DNA from: CAVSVP01 sp963731125
GTDB lineage: Bacteria; Pseudomonadota; Gammaproteobacteria; Competibacterales; Competibacteraceae
DNA: 64,000 nt
NCBI GenBank assembly: GCA_963731125.1
Contig: CAVSVP010000025.1
Span: forward strand, 1-64,000
Direction: 5' to 3'
Of this stretch, positions 34,653 through 44,582 are shown piece by piece; positions within the stretch are counted from its first letter, which is position 1, and each line of letters opens with the position of its first letter. A program made the translations under genes and the position numbers. A model generated the notes under the pieces. The model saw nothing but the letters and a program-made list of their open reading frames with translations. It made no database searches and had not been told where the DNA came from.

Positions 34653-35273
34653 GTGATAGAGGTGATTAAAGCCGGAGGCTGGTTAATGTGGCCGATTATT
34701 GCCTGTTCGGTGATTGCTCTGGCCATTATCATAGAACGATTTTGGTCTTTGCGGCGCCAGCGTGTGTTGCCTGGCGGACTGGTTAAGGCGCTGCGCACGT
34801 GGGCCAAGGTGGGTAAGATTCCTGAAATCAATTTGGATTCCATGGCGGTAAAATCGCCATTAGGGCGGGTCGTAGTGGCGGGTCTTTTGAGTCGTGAACA
34901 GGGCCGAGAGATTGTTAAAGAAAGTATTGAAGATACAGGTCGCCGTGTGGTTCACGAGTTGGAACGTTTTCTTAATATGCTGGGCACGATTGCCACTATT
35001 ACTCCATTGCTGGGATTATTAGGTACCGTGGTCGGCATGATTGATGTTTTTACCGTAATATCGGTGCAAGGTACCGGGGACGCCGAACTTTTGGCCGGCG
35101 GTATTTCCCAAGCGCTAATCACCACGGCTGCTGGCCTTACCGTAGCCATTCCCAGTTTGCTCTTTTACCGGTACTTTTGCGGTAAAGTTGATGAATTAGT
35201 GGTGAGAATGGAAGAGGAGGCCATCCGCTTGGTGGATGTTATCCATATGAGTACGCTGAGGGAAAGACCATGA
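34653..35273 (+). CDS. exbB: ExbB/TolQ-family proton channel protein
   Basis: 206 residues. Start at GTG 34653 with AGAGGAT close upstream; a longer frame from 34533 adds 40 untypical residues. Three transmembrane helices are seen: LMWPIIACSVIALAIIIE, then NMLGTIATITPLLGLLGTVV and GISQALITTAAGLTVAIPSL. With ExbD it forms the proton-motive-force motor energising TonB or a similar partner. It overlaps exbD by 4 bp and leads the exbB-exbD-lpxK-kdsB cluster common in gammaproteobacteria. Confidence 0.9.
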   Translation: MIEVIKAGGWLMWPIIACSVIALAIIIERFWSLRRQRVLPGGLVKALRTWAKVGKIPEINLDSMAVKSPLGRVVVAGLLSREQGREIVKESIEDTGRRVVHELERFLNMLGTIATITPLLGLLGTVVGMIDVFTVISVQGTGDAELLAGGISQALITTAAGLTVAIPSLLFYRYFCGKVDELVVRMEEEAIRLVDVIHMSTLRERP

Positions 35274-35716
35274 ACTTACGCCCAAGTCGCCGGTTAGAAC
35301 CAGATGTTAATCTTACCCCTCTGATCGATGTCGTCTTTTTACTGTTGATTTTTTTTATGGTGTCTACGACCTTTCGTAAGGAATCCGAGCTTAAAATCGA
35401 TTTGCCTGAGGCTTCTCCACAGCCGTCGACCGTTGCCGAACAACAGCCGCTGGAGATTGCTATCGATGCGAGCGGACGCTATTTTATTAATGGTCAAGCA
35501 CTTGCCGATGAGCAGGCGGAGACCCTGAAAGAAGCGCTGGCTAAACAAGCGGATATCCGCCGTGATGAAAGCCTCATCATTCGCGCTGACGCTGAAACCC
35601 CGCATCAAGCGGTAGTGACCGCGATGGACGTCGCCGGCCAACTCGGATTTAAACACCTTGCTATTCCGACGCTTCGACAACCCAATGATCGGCATGAATC
35701 AGTATCGGATAAGTAA
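35270..35716 (+). CDS. exbD: ExbD/TolR-family protein
   Basis: 148 residues: short cytoplasmic N-terminus, a single transmembrane helix with the protonatable Asp (LTPLIDVVFLLLIFFMV) and a periplasmic domain ending near HLAIPTLRQ. It is the partner of ExbB in the stator-like motor. Its ATG overlaps the exbB stop and lpxK follows after 3 bp. Confidence 0.92.
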   Translation: MNLRPSRRLEPDVNLTPLIDVVFLLLIFFMVSTTFRKESELKIDLPEASPQPSTVAEQQPLEIAIDASGRYFINGQALADEQAETLKEALAKQADIRRDESLIIRADAETPHQAVVTAMDVAGQLGFKHLAIPTLRQPNDRHESVSDK

Positions 35717-35719
35717 ATA

Positions 35720-36727
35720 ATGCGGCGTTTCGAGCGCTACTGGTACTCAATTAATGTGTTGTCGATACTGCTTTGGCCGCTTAGCCTACTCTATTGCGCG
35801 GCCGTTACACTTCGCCGCCTTGCTTATCGCTGGGGTGTGTTGAGAAGCCGCCATATGGATGTGCCGGTTATCATCGTTGGTAATATCACTGTGGGAGGCA
35901 CGGGGAAAACGCCTCTAATTATTCGTTTGGCGACAGTATTGCGAGAGGCCGGTTACCGGCCGGGTATTATCAGCCGTGGTTATCTAGGACAGTCTTCCAG
36001 CTGGCCATGCCGGGTTGAGGCGGAGAGTGATCCCTTACAAGTCGGGGATGAACCCGTTTTGATAGCTCGCCACAGCCGTTGCCCGGTAGTCGTGGATCCT
36101 GACCGGGTCGCTGCAGCGCACACCCTGCTTAGGGATTACGATTGTGATGTACTCCTCGCTGACGATGGTCTACAACACTATCGCCTGGCTCGGGACATTG
36201 AAATTGCGGTTATTGATGGAGCCCGGCAGTTCGGTAACGGGGCTTGCCTACCGGCAGGACCATTACGGGAACCGGCAGGACGTCTGCGCACAGTGGATTT
36301 TGTCGTAAGTCATGGAGCAGCAGCCCGAGAAGAACAATACCGGATGACCCTGATTGGCGAGCGTGCCGTTAATATCAACGATCCCTATGTCAGCTGTTCC
36401 TTGGAGGGATTCCGTGGTGGATTGGTTCATGCGGTGGCCGGCATCGGTGATCCGTGGCGGTTTTTTGACTTCCTAAAGGAGCGGGGTATTCGTACCCTAA
36501 ACCATGCTTTTCCTGATCATTACCGATTTACCGCCGCTGATTTGGCGTTCAAGGATGAGCTATCGGTGCTGATGACAGAGAAAGATGCAGTAAAATGTCA
36601 GCGTCTAGTCCAGGATGATCGGTTTTGGTATATACCGGTTGAGGCACAGATTGATCCTGCTTTAGAACGGAAAGTTCTTGCGCGACTAACCCGCCATTCC
36701 AAAGCGGGTGTCAAGACTGACAAATAG
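35720..36727 (+). CDS. lpxK: Tetraacyldisaccharide 4'-kinase
   Basis: 335 residues. An N-terminal membrane-associated helix (VLSILLWPLSLLYCAAVTL) is followed by the Walker A motif VGNITVGGTGKTP and the DDGLQHYRLARD motif typical of LpxK. It phosphorylates the lipid A disaccharide at the 4' position using ATP at the inner membrane. Family-typical length. It is followed by the small Trm112-type gene and kdsB, so the operon serves lipid A-Kdo synthesis. Confidence 0.95.
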   Translation: MRRFERYWYSINVLSILLWPLSLLYCAAVTLRRLAYRWGVLRSRHMDVPVIIVGNITVGGTGKTPLIIRLATVLREAGYRPGIISRGYLGQSSSWPCRVEAESDPLQVGDEPVLIARHSRCPVVVDPDRVAAAHTLLRDYDCDVLLADDGLQHYRLARDIEIAVIDGARQFGNGACLPAGPLREPAGRLRTVDFVVSHGAAAREEQYRMTLIGERAVNINDPYVSCSLEGFRGGLVHAVAGIGDPWRFFDFLKERGIRTLNHAFPDHYRFTAADLAFKDELSVLMTEKDAVKCQRLVQDDRFWYIPVEAQIDPALERKVLARLTRHSKAGVKTDK

Positions 36728-36740
36728 CGAGCGTTGTAAA

Positions 36741-36920
36741 ATGGATAAGAAACTTTTAGATATTTTAGTTTGTCCAGTGACCAAGGCACCTTTGGTCTAC
36801 AATAAGGAACGTCAAGAACTTGTCTGCAAGGCAAGCCGCTTGGCCTATCCGATTCGTAAGGGAACGCCAGTGATGCTGGAATCGGAGGCGCGGCGTCTGG
36901 CTGATGATGAAGAGGTTTAG
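36741..36920 (+). CDS. Trm112 family protein (YcaR-like)
   Basis: 59 residues: MDKKLLDILVCPVTKAPLVY with a single CP pair, then ELVCKASRLAYPIRKGTPVM. Trm112-like proteins are small, zinc-ribbon-derived folds that activate methyltransferases in eukaryotes; the bacterial role is unclear. This one has lost some zinc-ligand Cys residues. It commonly sits between lpxK and kdsB, as here. Confidence 0.9.
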   Translation: MDKKLLDILVCPVTKAPLVYNKERQELVCKASRLAYPIRKGTPVMLESEARRLADDEEV

Positions 36921-36926
36921 GCTCTG

Positions 36927-37703
36927 ATGGAGTTTAGGGTCGCTATTCCTGCACGTTATGCTTCGACCCGTTTGCCCGGCAAACCGCTGCGGATAATTGC
37001 CGAATATCCTATGCTTGAGCACGTGTACCGAAGAGCGGTAGCGAGTGGTGCAAAGGAGGTGATCATTGCTACCGATGACTTCCGAATTTGCTCCATCGCC
37101 CAGGGCTTTGGGGCTGACGTTTGTATGACCGCTGTTGAGCACACGTCCGGTACTGACCGTTTGGCCGAAGTGGCCACTTTGCGGGGCTGGTCGGATGAGA
37201 CGATTGTTGTTAATTTGCAAGGCGATGAACCCCTGATGCCATCTTCCCTGCTACGGCAGGTGGCGGTAGGCTTGGATAACCATCCCGTGGCGGGGATTGC
37301 TACGCTTTGTACGCGCATTTACAGTGCCGGAGAGCTTTTTAATGGACACATCGTCAAGGTGGTAAGAGATGCTCAGGGATATGCTTTATACTTTAGCCGT
37401 GCACCAATCCCCTATCACCGTGACGAGTTTGTCAAAGAGAGCGACTATCCGCCTGCCATACTTCCCAGCGCCGACTATTTTCGCCATATCGGCCTGTATG
37501 CCTACCGAGCCGGGGAACTAAGGCGTTATGCCCAACTACCACCTTGTCAACTAGAGCAAGCTGAGGCCTTAGAGCAGCTGCGGGCGCTTTGGCACGGCAT
37601 GCGCATTTATGTCGGAGAAGCGAGCGAAGCTCCACCGGCAGGAGTTGATACAGAAAGCGATTTGGCGCGGGTGGAAGCCTGCCTAGCGGCCAGTGATGGC
37701 TGA
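36927..37703 (+). CDS. kdsB: 3-deoxy-manno-octulosonate cytidylyltransferase
   Basis: 258 residues. The nucleotidyltransferase motif VAIPARYASTRLPGKPL is near the N-terminus; VNLQGDEPLMP and YFRHIGLYAYRAGELRRY are conserved KdsB segments. It activates Kdo with CTP to CMP-Kdo for lipopolysaccharide core assembly. It begins 6 bp after the Trm112-type gene. Confidence 0.96.
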   Translation: MEFRVAIPARYASTRLPGKPLRIIAEYPMLEHVYRRAVASGAKEVIIATDDFRICSIAQGFGADVCMTAVEHTSGTDRLAEVATLRGWSDETIVVNLQGDEPLMPSSLLRQVAVGLDNHPVAGIATLCTRIYSAGELFNGHIVKVVRDAQGYALYFSRAPIPYHRDEFVKESDYPPAILPSADYFRHIGLYAYRAGELRRYAQLPPCQLEQAEALEQLRALWHGMRIYVGEASEAPPAGVDTESDLARVEACLAASDG

Positions 37704-37744
37704 GCCATGGAGAAAGCGACCATCAGCCTGGGCAACTTGACATG

Positions 37745-38020
37745 CTAAGACAGCCACCGGGCCAGCTCCGGCAGAGCGGGATTGAGGCCATCACGTCGGG
37801 GATTAAGCAGAGGTACGGTGAAGACGCGAGGCACTCGGCGGTTGGCTTCACCGTATTGATTGGTTTGGATGACTTTACCTTCATTGCAATCTTGGAGAAC
37901 CAGTTGCGGTCCTTCAGCCAAAATTTCTATGACACGGCAGGTTATCCCTTGATACGTTAGGTTTCTGCCAATGAGCTGGCGTAACATGTCGGGATGAATT
38001 AACGATACAGTGTTGTCCAT
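37745..38020 (-). CDS. Hypothetical protein, 91 residues
   Basis: From the ATG at 38020: MDNTVSLIHPDMLRQLIGRN, then YQGITCRVIEILAEGPQLVL. The composition looks genuine (a small beta-rich domain), and the QYGEANRRVPRVFTVPL ending recalls short proteins seen next to similar genes in other gammaproteobacteria. No function is known to me. A longer frame to 38176 runs through the phosphatase gene on the other strand and is not used. It diverges from the phosphatase at 38088. Confidence 0.65.
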   Translation of the reverse strand: MDNTVSLIHPDMLRQLIGRNLTYQGITCRVIEILAEGPQLVLQDCNEGKVIQTNQYGEANRRVPRVFTVPLLNPRRDGLNPALPELARWLS

Positions 38021-38087
38021 AATGTGGTCGAAGTTTATGCGGCTTACCCAGGACATTTTGCATTTTACACAAAATAGGCCCAGCGAG

Positions 38088-38582
38088 ATGCCTGCCAACG
38101 TGTTAACCAAAATTTTATTCGTGTGCATGGGCAACATTTGCCGCTCCCCTATGGCAGAAGGCGCTTTCCGGCGCATGCTGGAGGATGTGGGTTTAGCCGA
38201 TAAAATATATATAGACTCGGCGGGTACGCATTCCTATCACGAAGGGTCTACGCCGGATATGCGCGGTCAAGCCGTTGCTCAGCGCCGCGGCGTGGACTTG
38301 AAAGCTATCCGCGCTAGACGGATAGTCGATGCAGACTTTGCGACTTTTGATTACCTGTTGGCTATGGATAGAGACAACTATGAGTATCTGCTCACGCTAT
38401 GTCGCCAACCCGAACATCGGGAAAAAATTCAATTATTCTTGGATTATGCGCCCGGACTTGCGGAACGCGAAGTTCCCGACCCCTATTATGGCGGATTAAG
38501 CGGTTTCGAAAGGGTGATGGACCTAGTGGAAGAAGGAGCCGAAGGACTGCTGCTACATATTCGCGAGCGTTTCCGCATCTGA
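38088..38582 (+). CDS. Low-molecular-weight protein tyrosine phosphatase
   Basis: 164 residues from the ATG at 38088. The P-loop is FVCMGNICRSPMAEG (C-x5-R-S) and the general acid Asp is in VPDPYYGG. It removes phosphate from tyrosine-phosphorylated proteins. Its sequence is closer to stand-alone LMW-PTPs than to Wzb-type capsule phosphatases, and no tyrosine kinase is nearby. An upstream frame opens at 38010, but the N-terminus before MPANVLTK is not family-like. Confidence 0.92.
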   Translation: MPANVLTKILFVCMGNICRSPMAEGAFRRMLEDVGLADKIYIDSAGTHSYHEGSTPDMRGQAVAQRRGVDLKAIRARRIVDADFATFDYLLAMDRDNYEYLLTLCRQPEHREKIQLFLDYAPGLAEREVPDPYYGGLSGFERVMDLVEEGAEGLLLHIRERFRI

Positions 38583-38774
38583 GTGAAAAATGCTCAGTTG
38601 GTTCGTTTGCCGGGTTGCACTGCACAAGGTAGGCTGACACTAGCAAAACCGCGAAGCCTACGAAAAAAACGCAGCAATAGAAGGCACATGGAGTAAAACG
38701 GTGTGCGCTTCTGTCGTAGACTTCCCCGCTAAAGAGTTTGTGCTAAAGAGCTTGTGGCATTAACTGTACGTTGT

Positions 38775-41700
38775 TTACGTACTTTTGCCGCTCTCGTGGT
38801 CATCTGATGCCAATCCCACTGGCTGGTTCTCGGTTTGCTGGCTTTCGGTAGACGCATTTTTCTTGTCCTGAGTATTCTCCTGGCCAGCAGCTATCTCCCT
38901 TGCGTCAGTCGTCTCTGAACTAGCTACAGTCGTCTCAGTAGGATTATGCTCCGCGGCGGTTGCCGTACTGTCCTCACCGGCCGGAGGGCTAATTTCTGCA
39001 GCCTCAGCTCTTGTCATTTGCTCTTCTTCAAGAGTGATCATGTGCGTAGAAGAAATTGACACAGTCGCTTTCGAATGATTTGCCGTCTGAGTATCATGGG
39101 TATCAGCGCCGTCCGTGTTTGGCGCCTCCACCTCGGTACCCGAGACTAGCGCAGAATCGGATGCCGAGCCCACTACTTCTGCCTGAAAAGCTTTTTCCTC
39201 GGTAGTAGCAGGGACGGTCGGACCTGTCCCAGGTTCGGAAGGCGCTTCCTCTGCTGAAGGACTTACCTCGTTAGAAGCCATAGGATGGGAAAGCTGCTCA
39301 GCTGCTGTTTCTCGACTCGGCTGATCCAGCGTACGTTGATCCAATGGAATTTCTGGAGCATAAGGCATTAACTCGACCGAGGGCACCATTTCTTCTCCAG
39401 AAAAGGAAGTGACGTTGTTTTCTGCTGGAGCGGTGGTATCATCCTCGCCGGTAGCTTCAGACTTCTCCGTTGGCGTCGCAGCGGCTGAACTCGCTGCAGA
39501 CGGATCTGGTGTCGTTGGATGGGTTGATTGCGTGAGGGAGTGTCGCTGAGCCGCCAGTTTGTCCTGCTGACCTACCGTGTTGCTTGCGACCTTGGGGAGA
39601 CGAGGCCGGCCGTTACGTACCCGCCGTTTGGCGCTTGCGGGGGGTGCTGCAGTTGAATCGACCCGTGCCTCCTCGTGGGAAGGAGTCGTGTCGGCTTGAC
39701 TGGTGTCCCGCAGCTCGTTGCTTTTTGCCTCCGGTTCGTCGGCTTGCGCTGGTTCGCTCTGGGAGGTAGTTGCATCGCCCGCCGTACTATCGGATTTGCG
39801 GCGTCGGCGTCCACCACGGCGTCCACGCCGATTGCTGCGTGGCGTGGCAGATTCTGCTTGGCCTTCCAAAAGACCGGCTTGTTCTTCGGCAACATTGGTG
39901 TCGCTGGATTCGGTGTTGGTATTTGTGCTGAGAGGCTCGGTGCCCGCTTGAGCCGGTTCTTTGGGCGGAGGCACAGTGTCATTACTTTCACTGGCTTGCC
40001 GGCGGCGATCACTGATCTTGCGCTGCGCTGTAGCGCCACTACTCTGTTTTGCGAAAGACGGGCTTGGTTTTTTTTCGGTTATAGTGGATTCCGAGGTAGT
40101 GCTTGTTTGATCAAACAGATTGTGCCAGAGCCATCTGAGAAAGCTGGGATTGGTTTCCGCCCGCGGTTGCGGGGCCGCGACCATGGGGGCAGGAGTCAGC
40201 GGTTTGACGGATTTAACGACTGGTTCTTCTTCGCTATGCAATGGAATAGCGGGATGTTCGTCCTCCTTATCTTCGCGGTGTACGACTAGCTTGTAAGAAG
40301 CTTCCCGGGATTCCGTCAATTCATCAACACGTCGCCGCACTAGCTCAAAGTGAGGTGTTTCTAGCGAAGCGTTAGGAACGAGAATAATACCGACGTTATG
40401 ACGCTGTTCGATAATTCTGATTGCTTCTCGTTTTTCATTAAGGAGAAAAGTGGCGACCTTTAAAGGCAGCTGAGCTACGACTTGAGCTGTCCTATCCTTC
40501 ATGGCTTCCTCTTCCAGCAAGCGCAATATGGCGAGTGCTAATGATTCCACACTGCGGATAGTGCCCTGGCCGTTACAGCGGGGGCAGACTACATGACTAG
40601 CCTCATCCAAGGAGGGACGCAAACGTTGACGCGACATTTCCAGTAGTCCAAAGCGGGAAATTCGACCGACTTGGACCCGGGCACGATCCATCTTAAGCAC
40701 TTCTCGAAGGCGATTCTCCACCTCCCGTTGATTACGGGAAAGAGCCATATCAATAAAATCAATAACAATCAAACCACCCAGATCGCGCAGGCGCAACTGG
40801 CGGGCAATTTCCTCAGCGGCCTCCAAATTGGTGTTTAGCGCGGTTTCCTCAATATCGCTACCTTTGGTGGACCGGGCAGAGTTAATATCGATCGAAACCA
40901 ACGCTTCGGTATAGTCAATAACAATGGCCCCCCCGGAAGGCAAAGGGACCGCTCGTTGATAGGCCGTCTCAATTTGGCTTTCAATTTGAAAGCGCGTGAA
41001 TAGAGGAATATGATCCTGGTAAAGCTTCAGTTTTGGTAAATAATGAGGAATGACCTGCTGTACGAAGTCGTGAGCCTGTTGGTAAATTGCAGGATCATCC
41101 ACCAAGATATCGTTAATATCCGCGCGCAGATAGTCCCGCAAGGCGCGAATAATGATGTTGCTCTCTTGATAGATGAGGAAAGGCGCCTTGCGTTGTTGGG
41201 AAGCCGTTTCAACAGCTTGCCAAAGGTGTAACAAATAATCTAAGTCCCACTGGAGCTCGTCGATGGAACGGCCTACCCCAGCAGTACGCACAATCAACCC
41301 CATTTCCTCAGGTACGTCTAGGTTACTCATCACTTCCCTGATTTCCTGGCGATCGTCGCCCTCAATCCGGCGCGATACACCGCCGGCCCGAGGATTATTG
41401 GGCATTAGTACTAGATAACGGCCAGCCAGGCTGATAAAGGTGTTTAACGCGGCACCCTTAGTGCCACGTTCTTCTTTATCCACTTGAACAACAATTTCTT
41501 GGCCTTCTTTAATAACGTCTTTAATGGTTGGTCGGCTGCTGCCGCTCAAAGCTTGGGAATCAAAGTAGCTACGCGAAATCTCTTTGAAGGGAAGAAACCC
41601 ATGTCGTTCCGCGCCGTAATCCACAAAAGCCGCTTCTAAGCTGGGCTCAACGCGAGTTATGCGGCCCTTATAGACGTTAGATTTTTTCTGTTCCCGGCTG

Positions 41701-41795
41701 GGTGTTTCTATATCTAGATCGTAAAGTTTTTGTCCATCCACAATAGCTACGCGCAACTCTTCCTGTTGAGTTGCGTTAATCAACATTCTTTTCAT
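38775..41795 (-). CDS. rne: Ribonuclease E
   Basis: 1006 residues. It starts MKRMLINATQQEELRVAIVD; the S1 RNA-binding domain follows (~residues 35-125), then the 5' sensor and DNase-I-like catalytic domains (IVIDFIDMALSRNQREVENR has the Mg-binding Asp). The zinc-link is CPRCNGQG near residue 405. The C-terminal ~480 residues are disordered, with Arg-rich RNA-binding patches (RSNRRGRRGGRRRRK) and long acidic, Ser/Thr-rich repeats. It is the scaffold and endonuclease of the degradosome. Confidence 0.97.
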   Translation of the reverse strand: MKRMLINATQQEELRVAIVDGQKLYDLDIETPSREQKKSNVYKGRITRVEPSLEAAFVDYGAERHGFLPFKEISRSYFDSQALSGSSRPTIKDVIKEGQEIVVQVDKEERGTKGAALNTFISLAGRYLVLMPNNPRAGGVSRRIEGDDRQEIREVMSNLDVPEEMGLIVRTAGVGRSIDELQWDLDYLLHLWQAVETASQQRKAPFLIYQESNIIIRALRDYLRADINDILVDDPAIYQQAHDFVQQVIPHYLPKLKLYQDHIPLFTRFQIESQIETAYQRAVPLPSGGAIVIDYTEALVSIDINSARSTKGSDIEETALNTNLEAAEEIARQLRLRDLGGLIVIDFIDMALSRNQREVENRLREVLKMDRARVQVGRISRFGLLEMSRQRLRPSLDEASHVVCPRCNGQGTIRSVESLALAILRLLEEEAMKDRTAQVVAQLPLKVATFLLNEKREAIRIIEQRHNVGIILVPNASLETPHFELVRRRVDELTESREASYKLVVHREDKEDEHPAIPLHSEEEPVVKSVKPLTPAPMVAAPQPRAETNPSFLRWLWHNLFDQTSTTSESTITEKKPSPSFAKQSSGATAQRKISDRRRQASESNDTVPPPKEPAQAGTEPLSTNTNTESSDTNVAEEQAGLLEGQAESATPRSNRRGRRGGRRRRKSDSTAGDATTSQSEPAQADEPEAKSNELRDTSQADTTPSHEEARVDSTAAPPASAKRRVRNGRPRLPKVASNTVGQQDKLAAQRHSLTQSTHPTTPDPSAASSAAATPTEKSEATGEDDTTAPAENNVTSFSGEEMVPSVELMPYAPEIPLDQRTLDQPSRETAAEQLSHPMASNEVSPSAEEAPSEPGTGPTVPATTEEKAFQAEVVGSASDSALVSGTEVEAPNTDGADTHDTQTANHSKATVSISSTHMITLEEEQMTRAEAAEISPPAGEDSTATAAEHNPTETTVASSETTDAREIAAGQENTQDKKNASTESQQTENQPVGLASDDHESGKST

Positions 41796-42150
41796 AATTC
41801 TACTCCAGCGCTCAACCGTTACCTGTTGTCGCTGGAAAGCTTAGATGAAGCGGGTATTGAGAAACCACGGTAACTGTGACCAGGGAAGTTCATGCGACCC
41901 GACTACGCATCTGCATTGTCAACAACAGGGCTGGGAGCGCAGCTTAACATCGCTCTACTGAATGAGGGTCGAGCGATGGATAAACCCTTTCTTGAGAATA
42001 CCCGCCTGCTAACTGCGTGTATCCGAAAAATCAAGAGCGTTTTGCAGCGAGGCTCGCCCGCCTATTCGGCGTTTAAACGATACCCAGACTGACACTATAA
42101 CAGTCCTATCGAGCGGCTTCAATCGTCTAGAAACTGGTATTATTTCTTTC
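41796..42150. other. Divergent promoter region and leader of rne / rluC
   Basis: 355 bp between divergent rne and rluC. In E. coli the rne 5' leader is long and mediates autoregulation; a similar leader could lie here on the minus strand, but I cannot see a conserved structure by eye. A 66-codon frame (41892-42092) looks non-coding. Confidence 0.5.
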
Positions 42151-43095
42151 ATGAATATGACAGAACTTCGGTTTTCGGCCCGTTTTGTCGATGTGTCTTC
42201 TGAATACATCGGCCAACGGATAGACAATTTTCTTTTGCACCTCCTCAAGGGGGTGCCGAGGAGTATGATTTATCGCATTTTAAGAAAAGGTGAAGTGCGG
42301 GTTAATGGAGCCCGCGTCCGCCCAGACTATCGCCTGCAAGCCGGTGATAAAGTCCGCATTCCTCCTGTGCGTCTGCCTCAAAATGGAATACCCGTTTATC
42401 CACCGCAAACATTTTTGGACCAGCTCGAGAAAGCTGTGTTATATGAAGATCAACAGATACTTGTTCTTAATAAGCCAGCTGGTATTGCGGTACATAAAGG
42501 TAGTGGATTGAGTTTTGGAGTTATCGATATTTGCCGTATCCTGCGACCGCAAACCCCTTTTCTTGAGCTTGCTCATCGCTTGGATCGCGAAACCAGCGGC
42601 TGTCTAGTACTTGCCAAATCTTTGCTGGCACTAAGAGCCATTCATGATGCCTTGCGCGCTGGAACGGCGAAAAAACGTTATTTAGCGTTGGTGCAAGGAG
42701 ATTGGAAACGTGGTGTCATTGCTGTGTCGGAACCGCTGCGCAAAGTGCTGCGCGGTGGCGAACGCATGGTCACCGTAGGAGTGATCGGCAAATCAGCCAA
42801 GACGCATTTTAGACCAGTGACTCTCTTTCGTCAGGCGTCGTTATTGGAGGTTACCCTTGCCACGGGACGTACCCATCAGATTCGCGTTCATGCTGCCTAC
42901 ACAAAGCACCCTGTTGCCGGAGATGATAAGTATGGTAATTCCCAATTTAATCAGGAAATGTCACGCTATGGGCTACGCCGCTTGTTTCTGCATGCCCATA
43001 GCATGACTGTGCCTCTAGGCGGTCGAGAGGTAGCGGTCAGTACGCCGCTGGATGAGGAACTTAAAAACGTACTGGATAACTTGGAGAGCAAATAA
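42151..43095 (+). CDS. rluC: 23S rRNA pseudouridine synthase RluC-type
   Basis: 314 residues. An N-terminal S4 domain (GQRIDNFLLHLLKGVPRSMI) is followed by the RluA-family catalytic domain with HRLDRETSGCLVLAK (catalytic Asp) and TGRTHQIRVHAAYTKHPVAGD. RluC modifies U955, U2504 and U2580 of 23S rRNA in E. coli. The position opposite rne supports RluC rather than RluD or RluA. Confidence 0.93.
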   Translation: MNMTELRFSARFVDVSSEYIGQRIDNFLLHLLKGVPRSMIYRILRKGEVRVNGARVRPDYRLQAGDKVRIPPVRLPQNGIPVYPPQTFLDQLEKAVLYEDQQILVLNKPAGIAVHKGSGLSFGVIDICRILRPQTPFLELAHRLDRETSGCLVLAKSLLALRAIHDALRAGTAKKRYLALVQGDWKRGVIAVSEPLRKVLRGGERMVTVGVIGKSAKTHFRPVTLFRQASLLEVTLATGRTHQIRVHAAYTKHPVAGDDKYGNSQFNQEMSRYGLRRLFLHAHSMTVPLGGREVAVSTPLDEELKNVLDNLESK

Positions 43096-43496
43096 TAATG
43101 GACGCAGATGAATCTTCTAAACCTAAAGACAAAGCATTAATGCAGCTATCAGGACTTACCGGCACTAGTTCATTGCGCTAATGCGCAGCCGGGTGTTTAC
43201 CGCGGCAGAAAGCATGATTCTGCTAGTGGATAGCCCATGCGCATTACCGCATTATTGTGCCTTTAAATGTTTTGCTGAGAGTGGTATATGGTTCACAGCC
43301 ATGGTGAACAATATTGCTACGCCATAACGAAGAGACTAACGAGTGGCGTCGCGAAAAATATGTTTTGGGTAAGAATCCGGCAACGGCATGGTTTAGAACA
43401 GTGCTTGTCCCCCTAAAACACGCCTTGACTTCCCAACGCCTCGATATGCATTGGTTTTGCCGATGCGTATCCGGGACATCCTGTTGAGGATTAAGA
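43096..43496. other. Intergenic region with a possible 27-codon ORF
   Basis: A short frame at 43098-43181 (MDADESSKPKDKALMQLSGL...) begins 2 bp after rluC with GGAG upstream, but nothing supports it beyond that. The remaining 300 bp show no gene or clear repeat. Confidence 0.4.
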
Positions 43497-44510
43497 ATGG
43501 CTTTTGACATTATTGTGATAGGCTCCGCGAGCCTGGACGTGCTTGCCAAAACTGATGCAAAGATTGTGCAGATTGAGGGGCTGTCCCATGGGCAAATGGT
43601 GGATGAAAAATTGCTCGCCTATCCGCTTGGTAGCAAGCTATTGATTCGAAAACTTGCGTTTTCTCCGGGGGGAGCAGGTACCAATGCCTGTGCGACTTTT
43701 GCTAAGCTTGGTTTTAGCACCGCTTTTGTAGGTATGATCGGCACGGACATTCACGGCCAGATTCTTTTGCACTGGTTTCGCGAAAACGGCATTGCTTTCC
43801 TCGGTAAGCTTGGTAACGAGACTGGGTATAGTTTAATTCTTGCCAGTCAGGCAGATGATCGAACGATTCTTTCCTTTAAGGGCTGCAACGATGACCTTGA
43901 GTTGACAGGATTACCGCTCGCTGAGTTGCAAGCGCCATGGCTTTATGGCACCTCTATGCTCGGCAAAAGCTTTGAAACCCAAGAAGAACTTTTTCTGTTT
44001 GCCAAGCACAGAGGAATGCAGACCGCTTATAATCCAAATCCCCATATTTGCAGTAAGGGCCTGCGTTATCTTCAGCGCCTGCTGCAACACATAGATGTGC
44101 TTATTCTAAACCGGGAGGAAGCTAGCTTGCTGGTGGGCACAGGCACGCCTCTAGAACTTGCCCAAAGGCTGGCCAATCACGGTCCAGATATTGTCACCGT
44201 CTCAGACGGTGCCAAGGGAGCAACGATTTTTACGAGTCCAGTCCGGGGTGGAGAAAAATGGCATATCCTGCCAGCGAGTGGTCTTTCCATCGTGGAAACC
44301 ACGGGGGCTGGCGATGCTTTTGGCGCGGGATTTGTGGCGGGACTTAAGCTGAAGAAACCCATCCGAGAGGCAGCATTGATGGGAGTGTTAAATGCCGAGG
44401 GAGTTATTCAAGCCTATGGAGCTACTCAACACATCGCTAGTCGCCAAGAGATGGAAGCATGGTTAAGTGCCGAAAGGGATCACCCACGGCACGACATCGT
44501 CAAATTATAA
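43497..44510 (+). CDS. PfkB-family carbohydrate kinase
   Basis: 337 residues with the ribokinase fold: FSPGGAGTNACATFAKLGF at the substrate site and the catalytic anion-hole motif TTGAGDAFGAGF near the C-terminus. It phosphorylates a sugar or nucleoside with ATP; the substrate cannot be read from sequence. GAGG stands just upstream of the ATG. Nearby glgP is convergent, so a sugar-metabolic role is plausible but unproven. Confidence 0.88.
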   Translation: MAFDIIVIGSASLDVLAKTDAKIVQIEGLSHGQMVDEKLLAYPLGSKLLIRKLAFSPGGAGTNACATFAKLGFSTAFVGMIGTDIHGQILLHWFRENGIAFLGKLGNETGYSLILASQADDRTILSFKGCNDDLELTGLPLAELQAPWLYGTSMLGKSFETQEELFLFAKHRGMQTAYNPNPHICSKGLRYLQRLLQHIDVLILNREEASLLVGTGTPLELAQRLANHGPDIVTVSDGAKGATIFTSPVRGGEKWHILPASGLSIVETTGAGDAFGAGFVAGLKLKKPIREAALMGVLNAEGVIQAYGATQHIASRQEMEAWLSAERDHPRHDIVKL

Positions 44511-44582
44511 TCGCACGGCACCTCCCTCTCGTTGGTCGAGAGGGAAATTCCATGCCCGACTGGTAGTCCTGATGCTGCAATG

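Noticed and set aside
38775..40289. Long plus-strand frames opposite the rne tail
   Set aside because: They mirror the low-complexity C-terminal region of RNase E and show no protein-like motifs.
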